From: an uncultured Lachnospiraceae bacterium
Lineage (GTDB): Bacteria; Bacillota; Clostridia; Lachnospirales; Lachnospiraceae
Length of the DNA: 41,954 nucleotides
Assembly: GCA_947177445.1 (NCBI GenBank)
Contig: CAMWUL010000027.1
Coordinates: 1-41,954, forward strand
Reading direction: 5' to 3'
Shown here: positions 23,915 to 33,250 of the stretch, one piece after another
Layout: each line of letters begins with the position of its first letter
Numbering within the stretch: the first letter of the stretch is position 1
The notes under the pieces: generated by a model
The model's input: only the letters and a program-made list of their open reading frames with translations
Databases searched by the model: none
What the model was told of the DNA's origin: nothing
Program-made: the position numbers and the translations under genes

Positions 23915-26350
23915 ATGATTTTCCTGGATCACCATGGAAAAAAAGGATACAATTTGGACAAAAAGGAACATCCGTTAAACGTGGAGCTGGGTTATGCGCA
24001 TTTTTCCAGGAACGGAGAGAAGGATTTTGTCAGAAAGATTATCGGATACGAAATCCTGGAAGACGGAGTCCTGTTTCAGACGGATACTTATCATGAGAGA
24101 ATCGCGCTGGTAAAGGTGACTTTTTCCGGGGAGACGCTGTTCCGCTTTCAGATGTTCCCGGAATGCAGACAGACAGAGCGGCCCAACGCGATTTTTTCTT
24201 TTGACAGCCATACCGGAGTGAGGGTGGATGAGGAAGAGGATTATATTACGGCGTGCACGGACAGAGTGACTCTCCGCTTCCGCAAGTGCCCCTGGGAGAT
24301 GACGGTTTTTCTGGACGGGGAAGAACTTACCAGAGAGCAGATCAAAGATTTTGACGTGGGACAGAAATATAAATCGATTCCCCTGGGATTTACGGTGGGA
24401 GACGACGGCAGGATAACGGATGCCTTCGAGACCATGTATATGTATTGTGACGAGGCTTTCTACGGTTTCGGGGAGAAATTCACTGCTTTCAACAAAAGGG
24501 GACAGCGAATCACCGTATGGCAGAGAGATGCCCAGTCCACCAACTCTGACGTATCCTACAAGGGAATGCCCTACTTTATGAGTTCGTCGGGATATTCCAT
24601 ATTGATGAACACGTATACCAGAACTCATTTCAATATGGGAGCGTCCTCCGGCGTGGCCTATACTATGGAGACGGAGGATCCGTATCTTGACTATTATATG
24701 TTCTGCAACAGAGATTATAAGGGAATTCTCAAAGACTACACCGCCAGGACAGGAAGGTCTCCCATGATTCCCAGATGGGCCTTCGGTTTCTGGATGTCCC
24801 GCATGAGTTATATGAACAGGGCCGAAGTGGAAGAGATCGTGGAAAAGATGGAAGAATTCGGAATGTCGGCTGATGTGGTGCATATCGATGGCTGGCTGGA
24901 CATGATGTCGGAGGAAGGCAGTACGGAAATACTGGCCTTTGACGAAAAGAGATTTCCCGATCCCGAGGAAATGATTCGTAAACTTCGGGAAAAGGGATTC
25001 CATCTGTCCCTCTGGATGTTCCCTTATGTATCTCTGAAAGGCAGATGGGGAAGAGGCGATGAAAATTCCAGACAGTTCGAACTGATGAAGCAGAGAGGAT
25101 ATCTGGTGAAAGATCAGGACGGAGGCGTATGCCTGTTTCCTCTGGGAGAGGGCGGCGACACGGGAAGCGCCATGATGGCAGCACTGGACTTTTCCAATCC
25201 GGAGTGTGCGGCTTATGTGAAAGAGCGGGTAAAACGTCTGATGCGGATGGGCGTGGGCGTCATCAAAACGGACTTTTCGGAGGAACTTCCTGAGACAGCC
25301 GTGTACTATGACGGTCTCACCGGTGTGGAAGGGCATAATAAGTATACTTATCTGTATTCCAGAACCATTTATGAGGCCTCTGCCGAGGTGAAGGAGGAGA
25401 TGGGAGAAAAGGCTCTGATCTGGTGCCGCAGCGGTTATGCGGGAAGCCAGAAGTATCCGGCTCACTGGGCGGGAGATTCCTCCGCATCCGAAAACAATCT
25501 GGCGGCTATTTTAAACGGCGGGTTGAGTATGGGGATCAGCGGCGTATCCTTCTGGGGATTTGACATTGGAGGTTTTTACAACTGTGATTATGAAGGAAAC
25601 AGGAGCATCCCCGGAGACGAAGAATATATCAGATCGGTACAGATGGGGCTGATGTCCCCGCTGAGCAGAAGCCACGGCCAGTCTACGCCCAGAGAACCCT
25701 GGTTTTATTCCCGGGAGGCTCAGCAGGCCTTCCTGAAAATCAACAAGCTCAGGTACCGAATGACGCCCTATCTGTACAGCACCGCCTATGAGACCCACAG
25801 GGACGGACTTCCCATGATGCGCGCCATGGTGCTGGAGTATCCGGAAGATCTCAATGTGCGGAATCTTTCTACACAGTATATGCTGGGCGGCGCTCTGCTG
25901 GCAGCGCCGGTATTCGATCAGAAGGTACACAATATTTACCTGCCTCAGGGCAGCTTTGTGGAGCTTTATACCGGAAAGCGGATTCAGGGCGGCAGATGGA
26001 TCGCCCCGGAGAAAGAGATCGACAAAATTCCCCTGTATATTCGGGAGAACAGTATGATTCCCATGCTGAAGGAAGCGCCGATGCATATCGGGGAGGAAAA
26101 TTTCTCGCATCTGCAGGTGGTGCTGAATCTGACGGATTCCATGACGCAGCCTTATTATGACGACGGAGTGGAAGGCGGTATGAGCGCCCGGGTGGAGAAC
26201 GGTGTGCTGACTGCGGATATCCGGGGAATGGATGTGGATGAGATCAGGGCATATCTGAAAGATGAAATTGACCGCGCCCTGATCAACGGAACAGAATGGA
26301 AAATTCGGAAAGAAGATCGGTATTATACGATTGAGAGGGAGGATATATGA
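23915..26350 (+). CDS. Glycoside hydrolase family 31 alpha-glycosidase
   Basis: This 811-residue cytoplasmic enzyme (no signal peptide) has GH31 architecture: an N-terminal beta-sandwich, then a (beta/alpha)8 barrel from about PRWAFGFWMSRMSY, then C-terminal beta domains. The nucleophile is Asp453 in IKTDFSEELP; the acid/base is Asp521 in HWAGDSSASENN. Overall it aligns best by eye with YicI-type alpha-xylosidases. However, the YicI substrate-loop CFW sequence is GWL here and the following Trp-containing segment is replaced, so alpha-xylosidase activity should not be assumed. GGGAGG precedes the ATG by 7 nt. It heads the sugar operon and overlaps the lipoprotein gene by 4 nt, which suggests it hydrolyses the imported glycoside. 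Confidence 0.93.
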   Translation: MIFLDHHGKKGYNLDKKEHPLNVELGYAHFSRNGEKDFVRKIIGYEILEDGVLFQTDTYHERIALVKVTFSGETLFRFQMFPECRQTERPNAIFSFDSHTGVRVDEEEDYITACTDRVTLRFRKCPWEMTVFLDGEELTREQIKDFDVGQKYKSIPLGFTVGDDGRITDAFETMYMYCDEAFYGFGEKFTAFNKRGQRITVWQRDAQSTNSDVSYKGMPYFMSSSGYSILMNTYTRTHFNMGASSGVAYTMETEDPYLDYYMFCNRDYKGILKDYTARTGRSPMIPRWAFGFWMSRMSYMNRAEVEEIVEKMEEFGMSADVVHIDGWLDMMSEEGSTEILAFDEKRFPDPEEMIRKLREKGFHLSLWMFPYVSLKGRWGRGDENSRQFELMKQRGYLVKDQDGGVCLFPLGEGGDTGSAMMAALDFSNPECAAYVKERVKRLMRMGVGVIKTDFSEELPETAVYYDGLTGVEGHNKYTYLYSRTIYEASAEVKEEMGEKALIWCRSGYAGSQKYPAHWAGDSSASENNLAAILNGGLSMGISGVSFWGFDIGGFYNCDYEGNRSIPGDEEYIRSVQMGLMSPLSRSHGQSTPREPWFYSREAQQAFLKINKLRYRMTPYLYSTAYETHRDGLPMMRAMVLEYPEDLNVRNLSTQYMLGGALLAAPVFDQKVHNIYLPQGSFVELYTGKRIQGGRWIAPEKEIDKIPLYIRENSMIPMLKEAPMHIGEENFSHLQVVLNLTDSMTQPYYDDGVEGGMSARVENGVLTADIRGMDVDEIRAYLKDEIDRALINGTEWKIRKEDRYYTIEREDI

Positions 26351-27876
26351 TGAAAAAAGTACTGGCATGTTTGTTATGCGTATTGATGACAATGGGAATG
26401 CTGGCCGGCTGCGGAAAGGGGGAAGACCAGAGTCAGAATTCAAAGCCTGCAGAAAGCGGAGCAGGGGACAGCGGGACGCCGGGGGAAGAGCCTTATAAAG
26501 CGCGTATGATCATTGCGCTGCCTGCCGCGTCACCCAGCGAGGGCGAAGTGAGCAGAATGCTGGAAAAACTCAACGAACTGACACTGGAAAAACTGAATAT
26601 GACACTGGATCTTCAGATTCTGCCCTTTGCGGCTTACCTGGAGCAGATCCAGCTGGAGCTGAGCTCAAAAAGCGACCTGGACATTTTTACTTCTGTATCG
26701 GCCTACGGCCCCAGCTGGGTCAATGCAGGCTATGTGGCCGATATGAAGCCTCTTCTGGAGGAATACGGTCAGGATGTGCTGAACAGTTACGCGTCTCCGG
26801 AAGTGGCCATGTCTCCCAGCCTGAACGGCTATGTATACGGCGTTCCCGTGCACAAGGAGATCTCCCAGCAGGCTACTGTTTTCTTCCGCACGGATATTCT
26901 GGAGAAGTATAACATCGATGTAAGCAATATCCATTCCATAGAGGACGTGGACGCTCTGTATGCTCAGGTGGCCGAGAAGGAACCTGACATGTGGATGATC
27001 GCGCCGGACAATCTGGGAATGCCGGAGCTTTCCCCTCTGGATTATGTAGGCGGACTAGAGACATATGCCATTATGGATCCTGCAAACACTACAACAGTGG
27101 AAAATTTTTTTGCCACGGATACCTTTAAAAAATGGTGTACCTATGTGCACAAATGGTTTGAGAACGGCTGGGTGAACAGCGGGGCTGCTTCCGATACGGA
27201 ATCCTATTATTCCTATATCAAGTCGGGACAGGCGTTTTCCTTCTTCAGCGATTATGGTCATCCTCTGTCTGAGATCGATCAGGAAAATAACTGCGGCGGC
27301 GTGGATCTGACCATGGTGCAGCTGGCAGAGCCTCTGGCTACCACAGCCACCAGCGCGGTATTCTGCTATTCCATCGGCAGCGGCAGTAAGGATCCTGCAA
27401 AAGCCATGCAGATGCTGAACTTCCTTATGAGCAGTACGGAGGCCATGAACCTGCTGAACTGGGGTGTGGAAGGCGAGGATTATGTGGTGAACGCCGACGG
27501 ACTTCTGGATTATCCAGAAGGAAAGGACGCGTCCACTGTGGGATATCACCTGGGTGCAGGCTGGATATTGCCCAATCAGTTCGTATGTACACCCTGGTCT
27601 ACGGACGGTGCGGATATTTACAAAAAGATCGAGGATTATAACGCCTCATCCATTATTTCAAAAGCCATGGGCTTTACCTTTGATCCCACTCCCGTGCAGG
27701 ATCAGATCAGTGCGGTGTCCAATGTCCGGGCCAAGTATTACAAAGCGTTGATTACTGGCGCGGTGGATCCGGAAGAGTACATTCCGATTCTGCTGGAAGA
27801 AATGCAGGATGCCGGATCGGAGGATGTGATTGCCGAGATGCAGCGTCAGCTGGACGAGTGGATGGCAGGCAGATAG
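26347..27876 (+). CDS. ABC transporter sugar-binding lipoprotein (LplA-like, DUF3502 C-terminus)
   Basis: The 509-residue extracellular solute-binding protein has a lipoprotein signal peptide with lipobox LAGC (Cys22), then a Ser/Gly/Glu-rich linker. Residues ~45-400 have the periplasmic-binding-protein fold, with the PFAAYLEQIQLELSSKSDLDIF motif. The C-terminal region (GFTFDPTPVQDQISAVSNV, then a helical tail) matches the DUF3502 type found in LplA/YtcQ-like oligosaccharide binders. It delivers ligand to the two downstream permeases. No ATPase gene is in the operon, as usual where a shared MsmK/UgpC-type ATPase serves many importers. The start overlaps the GH31 stop in ATGA. Confidence 0.93.
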   Translation: MMKKVLACLLCVLMTMGMLAGCGKGEDQSQNSKPAESGAGDSGTPGEEPYKARMIIALPAASPSEGEVSRMLEKLNELTLEKLNMTLDLQILPFAAYLEQIQLELSSKSDLDIFTSVSAYGPSWVNAGYVADMKPLLEEYGQDVLNSYASPEVAMSPSLNGYVYGVPVHKEISQQATVFFRTDILEKYNIDVSNIHSIEDVDALYAQVAEKEPDMWMIAPDNLGMPELSPLDYVGGLETYAIMDPANTTTVENFFATDTFKKWCTYVHKWFENGWVNSGAASDTESYYSYIKSGQAFSFFSDYGHPLSEIDQENNCGGVDLTMVQLAEPLATTATSAVFCYSIGSGSKDPAKAMQMLNFLMSSTEAMNLLNWGVEGEDYVVNADGLLDYPEGKDASTVGYHLGAGWILPNQFVCTPWSTDGADIYKKIEDYNASSIISKAMGFTFDPTPVQDQISAVSNVRAKYYKALITGAVDPEEYIPILLEEMQDAGSEDVIAEMQRQLDEWMAGR

Positions 27877-27898
27877 ACGTTAACATTGAAAAGCGCAG

Positions 27899-27930
27899 GG
27901 CGGCGTCTCTTTATGGGGGAAGGCGCCGCC
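27899..27930 (+). promoter_or_regulatory. Intercistronic hairpin between binding protein and permease
   Basis: GGCGGCG (27899-27905) pairs with CGCCGCC (27924-27930) without a T-run. Such hairpins after binding-protein genes often stabilise the upstream mRNA or dampen downstream expression; here that is inferred. Confidence 0.5.
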
Positions 27931-27969
27931 GGAAGCTGAAAAGCTGCGTTTTGGAGAGGAGGAAGACTT

Positions 27970-28914
27970 ATGGCAGACCCATCCAAAAAGAGAAAGCCGG
28001 GTTCCGGAAGAACAGTGCGGCTGAAACGGTTCTTGCCTCTGTATCTGATGATGCTCCCCGCCTTTTTGTATCTTCTTATCAACAACTATCTTCCCATGGG
28101 CGGTCTGGTGCTGGCATTCAAAAAATACAATGTGCAGGACGGTATCTGGGGAAGCGCCTGGGCAGGCCTGTCCAATTTTACCTTTTTGCTGAAGAACAGA
28201 GAGCTGCCCATTTTATTCCGCAACACGCTGGGATATAATATATGTTTTATTCTTGTAAATATGGTCCTGGGGGTAAGTCTTGCCATTCTGATAACGGAGA
28301 TCCGCAATAACACATTCCGCAAGATGGCCCAGAGCAGCGTGCTTTTTCCCTTTGTAGTATCCATTATTATTGTGTCCTATATGGTGAGAGGATTTCTGGA
28401 TCCCGAGGCAGGGCTCCTGAATCATCTGCTGATGAGCCTCGGGCACAAGCGGATTTCCTGGTACGACAAGGAACAATACTGGCCCTTTATTCTGATTTTT
28501 GTCAATACCTGGAAAAGCGTGGGCTATGGCTGTATTTTGTACATTTCCACCATTATGGGAATCGATATGTCTCTGTATGAGTCCGCTTCCCTGGACGGAG
28601 CCAGCAAATTTCAGAAGATCCGTTATATCACGCTTCCGTTTCTGAGGCCCACGATTATCACGGTGGCCCTGTTGGCAGTGGGCAGGATTTTTAACAGCGA
28701 TTTCGGCCTGTTTTATCAGGTGCCTCAGGGTTCCGGTCTGATCACCAATGTGACTCAGACCATAGATACCTTTGTTTACAAAGCCCTGACCAGCCAGAGC
28801 AATATCGGCATGTCGGCGGCAGCCAGCTTTTTCCAGTCGGTGATTGGCTTTACGATGATATTGATCTTTAATACCATAACCAGCAAAGTCAGCAAAGAAA
28901 ACGCTCTGTTTTAG
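27970..28914 (+). CDS. Sugar ABC transporter permease (LplB/YtcP-group, MalF-like)
   Basis: The 314 residues have six transmembrane helices after a basic tail. The ATPase-coupling EAA loop is YESASLDGASKFQKIRYITLP. An early FKKYNVQDGIWGS-type segment is typical of the LplB group that works with DUF3502 binding proteins. GAGAGGAGGAAG precedes the ATG. It pairs with the next permease, which starts 9 nt after its stop, to form the membrane channel. Confidence 0.95.
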   Translation: MADPSKKRKPGSGRTVRLKRFLPLYLMMLPAFLYLLINNYLPMGGLVLAFKKYNVQDGIWGSAWAGLSNFTFLLKNRELPILFRNTLGYNICFILVNMVLGVSLAILITEIRNNTFRKMAQSSVLFPFVVSIIIVSYMVRGFLDPEAGLLNHLLMSLGHKRISWYDKEQYWPFILIFVNTWKSVGYGCILYISTIMGIDMSLYESASLDGASKFQKIRYITLPFLRPTIITVALLAVGRIFNSDFGLFYQVPQGSGLITNVTQTIDTFVYKALTSQSNIGMSAAASFFQSVIGFTMILIFNTITSKVSKENALF

Positions 28915-28923
28915 GAGGAAAGC

Positions 28924-29805
28924 ATGATCAGATCAAAACAAGACAAATATTTTGAAGCGGCGGCTTATATCATTATGACGATCGTGATGATTCTGGTGCT
29001 TTTTCCGTTCCTTCTGCTGTTTATGTCTTCTGTTACGGAGGAAAGCTCGCTGCTTATCAACGGTTATTCCATTTTTCCCAGAGAGTTCAGTCTGGGGGCA
29101 TACGCTTATATCTGGCAGTCCCGTGATACGATTTTTCGGGCATATGCCACAACGATCTGCATTACGGCGGTGGGAACCTGCCTCAATGTGCTGATTACGG
29201 CGCTGGTGGCCTATCCTTTGTCTCTGGATTATCTGCCCGGGAAAAAAGTCTGTTCGTTTCTGCTTTTGTTTACCATGCTGTTTAACGGCGGGCTGGTTCC
29301 TACCTATATGGTTTACACTACGGTGCTCCATATCAAAAACACATATTTTGCTCTGCTGATGCCCAACCTCCTGTTCAGCGCCTTTAACGCCATCATTGTC
29401 AGAACATATTTACGCTGTAATATTCCTCAGGAGCTGTATGAATCCGCCAGGATAGACGGAGCGTCGGAAATACATATTTTCTGCAGGCTGGTTCTTCCTC
29501 TGGGGAAATCCATTTTTGTTACGATCGGAATTTTCTCCGGTCTGGGATATTGGAATGACTGGATGAACGGGTTATACTATGTAAGTGAATCGTCAAAATA
29601 TTCTATTCAGCAGCTTTTGAATGTGATGGTAAAAAATATTCAGTATCTGACCCAGTATGGCAAGAGTGTAGCGGGCGAGGGAATTCCCAGTATCAGCCTG
29701 CGCATGGCAATCGCTTTTGTGGCCATGGTTCCCGTGCTGCTGCTTTATCCCTTCCTGCAGAAATATTTTGAAAAAGGGATTACTTTAGGAGCAGTGAAGG
29801 GATAG
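28924..29805 (+). CDS. Carbohydrate ABC transporter permease (LplC-like, MalG-type)
   Basis: The 293 residues have six transmembrane helices. The EAA loop is YESARIDGASEIHIFCRLVLP. GLVPTYMVYTTVLHIKNTYFALLMP and GYWNDWMNGLYYVSESSKYSIQQLL are typical of the LplC group. AGGAGGAAAGC precedes the ATG. It is the second half of the heterodimeric permease; the ATPase must be encoded elsewhere. Confidence 0.95.
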   Translation: MIRSKQDKYFEAAAYIIMTIVMILVLFPFLLLFMSSVTEESSLLINGYSIFPREFSLGAYAYIWQSRDTIFRAYATTICITAVGTCLNVLITALVAYPLSLDYLPGKKVCSFLLLFTMLFNGGLVPTYMVYTTVLHIKNTYFALLMPNLLFSAFNAIIVRTYLRCNIPQELYESARIDGASEIHIFCRLVLPLGKSIFVTIGIFSGLGYWNDWMNGLYYVSESSKYSIQQLLNVMVKNIQYLTQYGKSVAGEGIPSISLRMAIAFVAMVPVLLLYPFLQKYFEKGITLGAVKG

Positions 29806-29856
29806 CGGACCAGGATTTTAACCGGTATGCATGCTGAAAGCGAGAGAGGTATCAAA

Positions 29857-31500
29857 ATGTATCGCAGTCTTTTCCGGAGAAATATGAGGTGGATTTTGTT
29901 TTTTGGCATTCTGGTACAGGCGGCATGTGTGTGTCTGCTGATCTATTCCCATACCAGAATATCGGAGGTGGCCAGGAATAATATTCGTCAGTATGCAGAC
30001 CGGTATGTGGACCGGATGGAATCCGATCTGAACAGAAATAATACCTATATGGGACAGAACACCGTGCTGGTCAAGGACTATCGGACCATGTTTCAGCAGC
30101 CCGCTCTACAGCTGGTAAACAGGATCGAAGAGCTGCAGAACACATATAAAATCTTAAGTCAGCTGTCGGAAAGCGAATATCATTTTTTTATATATAACAG
30201 AGAAAACTGTCAGTTTGTGGAACTGACCACGGTCCATCTGGATTTTTCCATGTACCGCCGGATCAGGCCGTGCATTATGGAATGGATCGAAGAGGAGCCG
30301 GCAAACGGCAGCCTTCATCTGTTGGATACGCCGGAACAGAGAATCATAGTGGCAGCCTGGATCTACGGAGATTTTGTGGCGGGATCCTGGATCGGGGAGG
30401 AAGATTTCCTTTCGGGGATGAGTATGCTGGACTGTGGACCTGACGGAGGAATCAGTCTGATCCGCGACGACGAGTATGAGGAAGAAGAGGAGTCATCCTT
30501 CCGCACCAGTATTCTCTGGTATCGCCTGGACACAGTAAATGCGGATTTTCGAATTCGCGTGGCCGTATCCCAGCAGGGGGAAATCTATCAGATCATGTTT
30601 ATCCAGATTGCCCAGTTCCTGCTGGCTTCTCAGATAATGGTCGTGTTGTTCTGGCTGATTCATCAGGTGAGAACCAGGCTTGTAATACCCATGAAAAATC
30701 TTTCCCGGGTGCTGGACCGGTATCAGGAAACGGAACTGAGTATTGCAAAACAGCAGTCGGATACAGCTTTTCCCGATGCGCTGGACGATGCCTATGAAAT
30801 TCTGGATCAGTTGGGAAAGAAGGCGGAGAAACTGTCTGTGGAACTATATGAGACGGAAATGGCGAAGAAGCAGCTGGAGATCAATTTCCGCCAGCTGCAG
30901 ATCAGACCTCACTTTTTCGTCAACTGTCTGGCCATGATTTTCGGAATGGCTCAGGTGCAGGACATAGAAAAGATTCAGCAGATTACGGTCTGTCTGTCCG
31001 AGTATTACCGATATCTGCTCCATGACTGTATGGATATGATGCCTCTGTGGCGGGAAGTGCATCACATGGAAAACGTGATTCGGATCAATTCCGAGTGGAA
31101 CAGTCAGCAGTTGTCTTTTGTCTGTGAGATGGAAGAAGAGGTCAGGGAGTGGCAGATTCCGGTGCTGATGGTCAGTACCTTTCTGGAAAATTCTCTGAAA
31201 TACGCAATGGGGAACGAGGGAATTCTGGTGCTTCGGCTCACGGCCCGCCGGTGTCTGAGACAGGACAAAAACGCGTTGTACCTGAAGATTACGGATAATG
31301 GGGAAGGGTTTCCCGGGCAGATGCTGCAGAAACTGAACAGCGGAACCTGGGATGCGGAAAAAGAGGGACGCCATATTGGCATCAGCAATGTAATTCAGAG
31401 GCTGAAACTGATTTACGGAGGCAGAGCGGAACTGATATTTTCCGCTCCCCCGGAAGGCGGAGCCTGTGTGGAGATCTATATTCCTCAAGAGGTGAAATAG
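29857..31500 (+). CDS. Sensor histidine kinase, YesM/LytS type
   Basis: The protein has 547 residues from ATG 29857 (GAGAGG 7 nt upstream; GTATGC ATG 29830 is a weaker start). Transmembrane helices lie at about 11-31 and 246-272, enclosing a ~215-residue extracellular sensor domain. The HisKA_7TM-less YesM pattern follows: a juxtamembrane coiled coil, then His352 in LQIRPHFFVNCLAMIF. The usual INPHFLYN is altered, but the histidine and Asn are kept. The HATPase has FLENSLKYA and DNGEGFPG and GISNVIQRLKLIYG. It probably senses the sugar, or the loaded binding protein, and phosphorylates the regulator 3 bp downstream. Confidence 0.93.
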   Translation: MYRSLFRRNMRWILFFGILVQAACVCLLIYSHTRISEVARNNIRQYADRYVDRMESDLNRNNTYMGQNTVLVKDYRTMFQQPALQLVNRIEELQNTYKILSQLSESEYHFFIYNRENCQFVELTTVHLDFSMYRRIRPCIMEWIEEEPANGSLHLLDTPEQRIIVAAWIYGDFVAGSWIGEEDFLSGMSMLDCGPDGGISLIRDDEYEEEEESSFRTSILWYRLDTVNADFRIRVAVSQQGEIYQIMFIQIAQFLLASQIMVVLFWLIHQVRTRLVIPMKNLSRVLDRYQETELSIAKQQSDTAFPDALDDAYEILDQLGKKAEKLSVELYETEMAKKQLEINFRQLQIRPHFFVNCLAMIFGMAQVQDIEKIQQITVCLSEYYRYLLHDCMDMMPLWREVHHMENVIRINSEWNSQQLSFVCEMEEEVREWQIPVLMVSTFLENSLKYAMGNEGILVLRLTARRCLRQDKNALYLKITDNGEGFPGQMLQKLNSGTWDAEKEGRHIGISNVIQRLKLIYGGRAELIFSAPPEGGACVEIYIPQEVK

Positions 31501-31503
31501 CGG

Positions 31504-32274
31504 ATGAAACTGTTGGTAGTGGATGACAACAAATATGTGGTGGAAGGAATCAAGAGGCAGCTGAACTGGGAAGAGCTGATGATCGACGGCGTCTATGGAT
31601 GCCACAGCGTGTCACAGGCCATTGAAATTCTGGAGAAGCATGCGATAGATTTTCTGATCACGGATATAGAGATGCCTGTGCAGGACGGCTTTGCGCTGCT
31701 GCGATGGATCAGGGAACGGGGACTTGCAATCGATACGGTGCTTCTGACCAGTCACGCGGATTTCTCCTATGCGCAGGCGGCAGTGAGTTTTCAGTGTTTT
31801 GAGTATCTTTTAAAGCCTGTGGAGACGGCGGTGCTTATGGAAGTGATGGAACGTCTGGTGGAAAGAAGGCATCAGCGGGAAAAAGATCATAAGCTGATGG
31901 AATACGGAAACAACTGGCTGTCAAATCGGGATACCGAAGAGACAGACAGCCAGATCAGGGAAGAGCAGACTATCCGGGAGATTCAGAGTTATATCAGAGC
32001 CCACCTTGACAGTGTGTCCAGAAGTCAGCTGGCGGAAGTCTTTTACCTTTCACCCAATTATCTGTCAAAGCTGTTCCGGAAAGAAACAGGCGTATCGTTA
32101 AGTGAATTTATCCAACAGGAGAGAATGCAGAAGGCGAAGCAGCTGCTTCGGCAGGACGGGCTGAGCGTCAGCCAGATCGCGGCCGAGACAGGCTACCCCA
32201 GCTTTGCCCATTTTTCAAAACAGTTTAAAAAATTTGTGGGAATGAGTCCCAATGAATATCGAAGAAAAAAGTGA
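31504..32274 (+). CDS. Response regulator with AraC-type DNA-binding domain (YesN type)
   Basis: In this 256-residue protein the receiver domain occupies about 1-120, with acidic pair D7/D8, phospho-acceptor Asp54 in LITDIEMP, the TSH switch residue and YLLKP lysine. The C-terminal AraC domain has two helix-turn-helix units: SRSQLAEVFYLSPNYLSKLFRKETG and LSVSQIAAETGYPSFAHFSKQFKKFVGMSPNEYRRK. The linker is short compared with the ~500-residue YesN type. It starts 3 nt after the kinase gene. It is likely to activate the operon, with the repeated GTCATATTG upstream of 23915 as candidate target. Confidence 0.95.
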   Translation: MKLLVVDDNKYVVEGIKRQLNWEELMIDGVYGCHSVSQAIEILEKHAIDFLITDIEMPVQDGFALLRWIRERGLAIDTVLLTSHADFSYAQAAVSFQCFEYLLKPVETAVLMEVMERLVERRHQREKDHKLMEYGNNWLSNRDTEETDSQIREEQTIREIQSYIRAHLDSVSRSQLAEVFYLSPNYLSKLFRKETGVSLSEFIQQERMQKAKQLLRQDGLSVSQIAAETGYPSFAHFSKQFKKFVGMSPNEYRRKK

Positions 32275-32288
32275 GTGAGGAAAAACAT

Positions 32289-33248
32289 ATGGAATACAGA
32301 AAACTGGGAGACAGCAAAATTCAGGTGTCTCCAATAATTGTAGGCTGCTGGTCCATGGGAGGCGATTATTTCGGCAGTGTGGAGGATCGGGACAGTATGG
32401 CCTGTATAGAGACTTATCTGGAAAACGGGGTCCAGACCTTTGATACGGCCGAGATTTACGGAAAAGGAAGGGCGGAAGAGGTTCTGGGACAGGCCCTTAA
32501 AGGGCATGACAGAGAAAGCTGCACTGTGATCTCCAAGGTGTGGCCCACCCGGTATGCCGCGGATGATATGGAAAATGCCTGTGACGGAACGCTGAAGCGT
32601 CTTGGCACGGACTATCTGGACGTGTACTTTCTCCATTATCCGCCTGTGGGCATATCCATAGCACAGGCTATGGAAAACATAAGCCGCCTGAAAGAGAAAG
32701 GAAAAATCAAAGCCATCGGAGTGTCTAATTTTTCCATGGAGCAGCTGCAGGAGGCGGCAGGGTACGGAAAGGTGGATGTGATTCAGCCCTGCTATAATCT
32801 GCTTTGGCGCTACGGGGACAAGGATCTGCTGCCATGGTGCAGTCAGAATAACACAGGAGTGATTCCCTACAGTACGCTGGCGCAGGGGCTGCTGACAGGA
32901 AAATTTCAGAAGGACACACCCATTACCGGAGGGAGAGCCAAAGCGGCTCTGTTCCAGCCCGGTGTCTATGAGCGCTGCCTGGAGGTTACGGAGGAACTGG
33001 TGTCCATAGGCAGAAGATACGGAAAAAGCGCCACTCAGATCTGCATCAACTGGCTGGTGAATTACGGAAAAATTACGGCGCCCATTGTGGGGGGAGCGGA
33101 TCAGGCTCATGCGCTGGAAAATATCCGGGCGCTGGAGTTAAAACTGGAACCGGCGGAGTATGAAAGGATCGATGAAGTCAGCAGGAATTTCTGCAGCACC
33201 CTGCCGGAATATCAGCTGTTTTTTGACACAAAGGTGAAAGGAGAATAA
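32289..33248 (+). CDS. Aldo/keto reductase
   Basis: This 319-residue NAD(P)H-dependent oxidoreductase has a TIM-barrel fold. The catalytic tetrad is visible: Asp and Tyr in FDTAEIYGKG, Lys in VISKVW and His in FLHYPP. The coenzyme site region includes IGVSNFS and PYSTLAQGLLTGKF. ATG 32289 has TGAGGA 9 nt upstream and is preferred over GTG 32271, which overlaps the regulator's stop. In the operon it probably reduces an aldehyde or keto-sugar made by the aldolase/isomerase steps, or oxidises the sugar. Cofactor preference is not visible. Confidence 0.93.
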   Translation: MEYRKLGDSKIQVSPIIVGCWSMGGDYFGSVEDRDSMACIETYLENGVQTFDTAEIYGKGRAEEVLGQALKGHDRESCTVISKVWPTRYAADDMENACDGTLKRLGTDYLDVYFLHYPPVGISIAQAMENISRLKEKGKIKAIGVSNFSMEQLQEAAGYGKVDVIQPCYNLLWRYGDKDLLPWCSQNNTGVIPYSTLAQGLLTGKFQKDTPITGGRAKAALFQPGVYERCLEVTEELVSIGRRYGKSATQICINWLVNYGKITAPIVGGADQAHALENIRALELKLEPAEYERIDEVSRNFCSTLPEYQLFFDTKVKGE

Positions 33249-33250
33249 CC

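Noticed and set aside
23975..25465. 496-codon minus-strand frame opposite the GH31 gene
   Set aside because: Antisense shadow; no ribosome-binding site or family motif.
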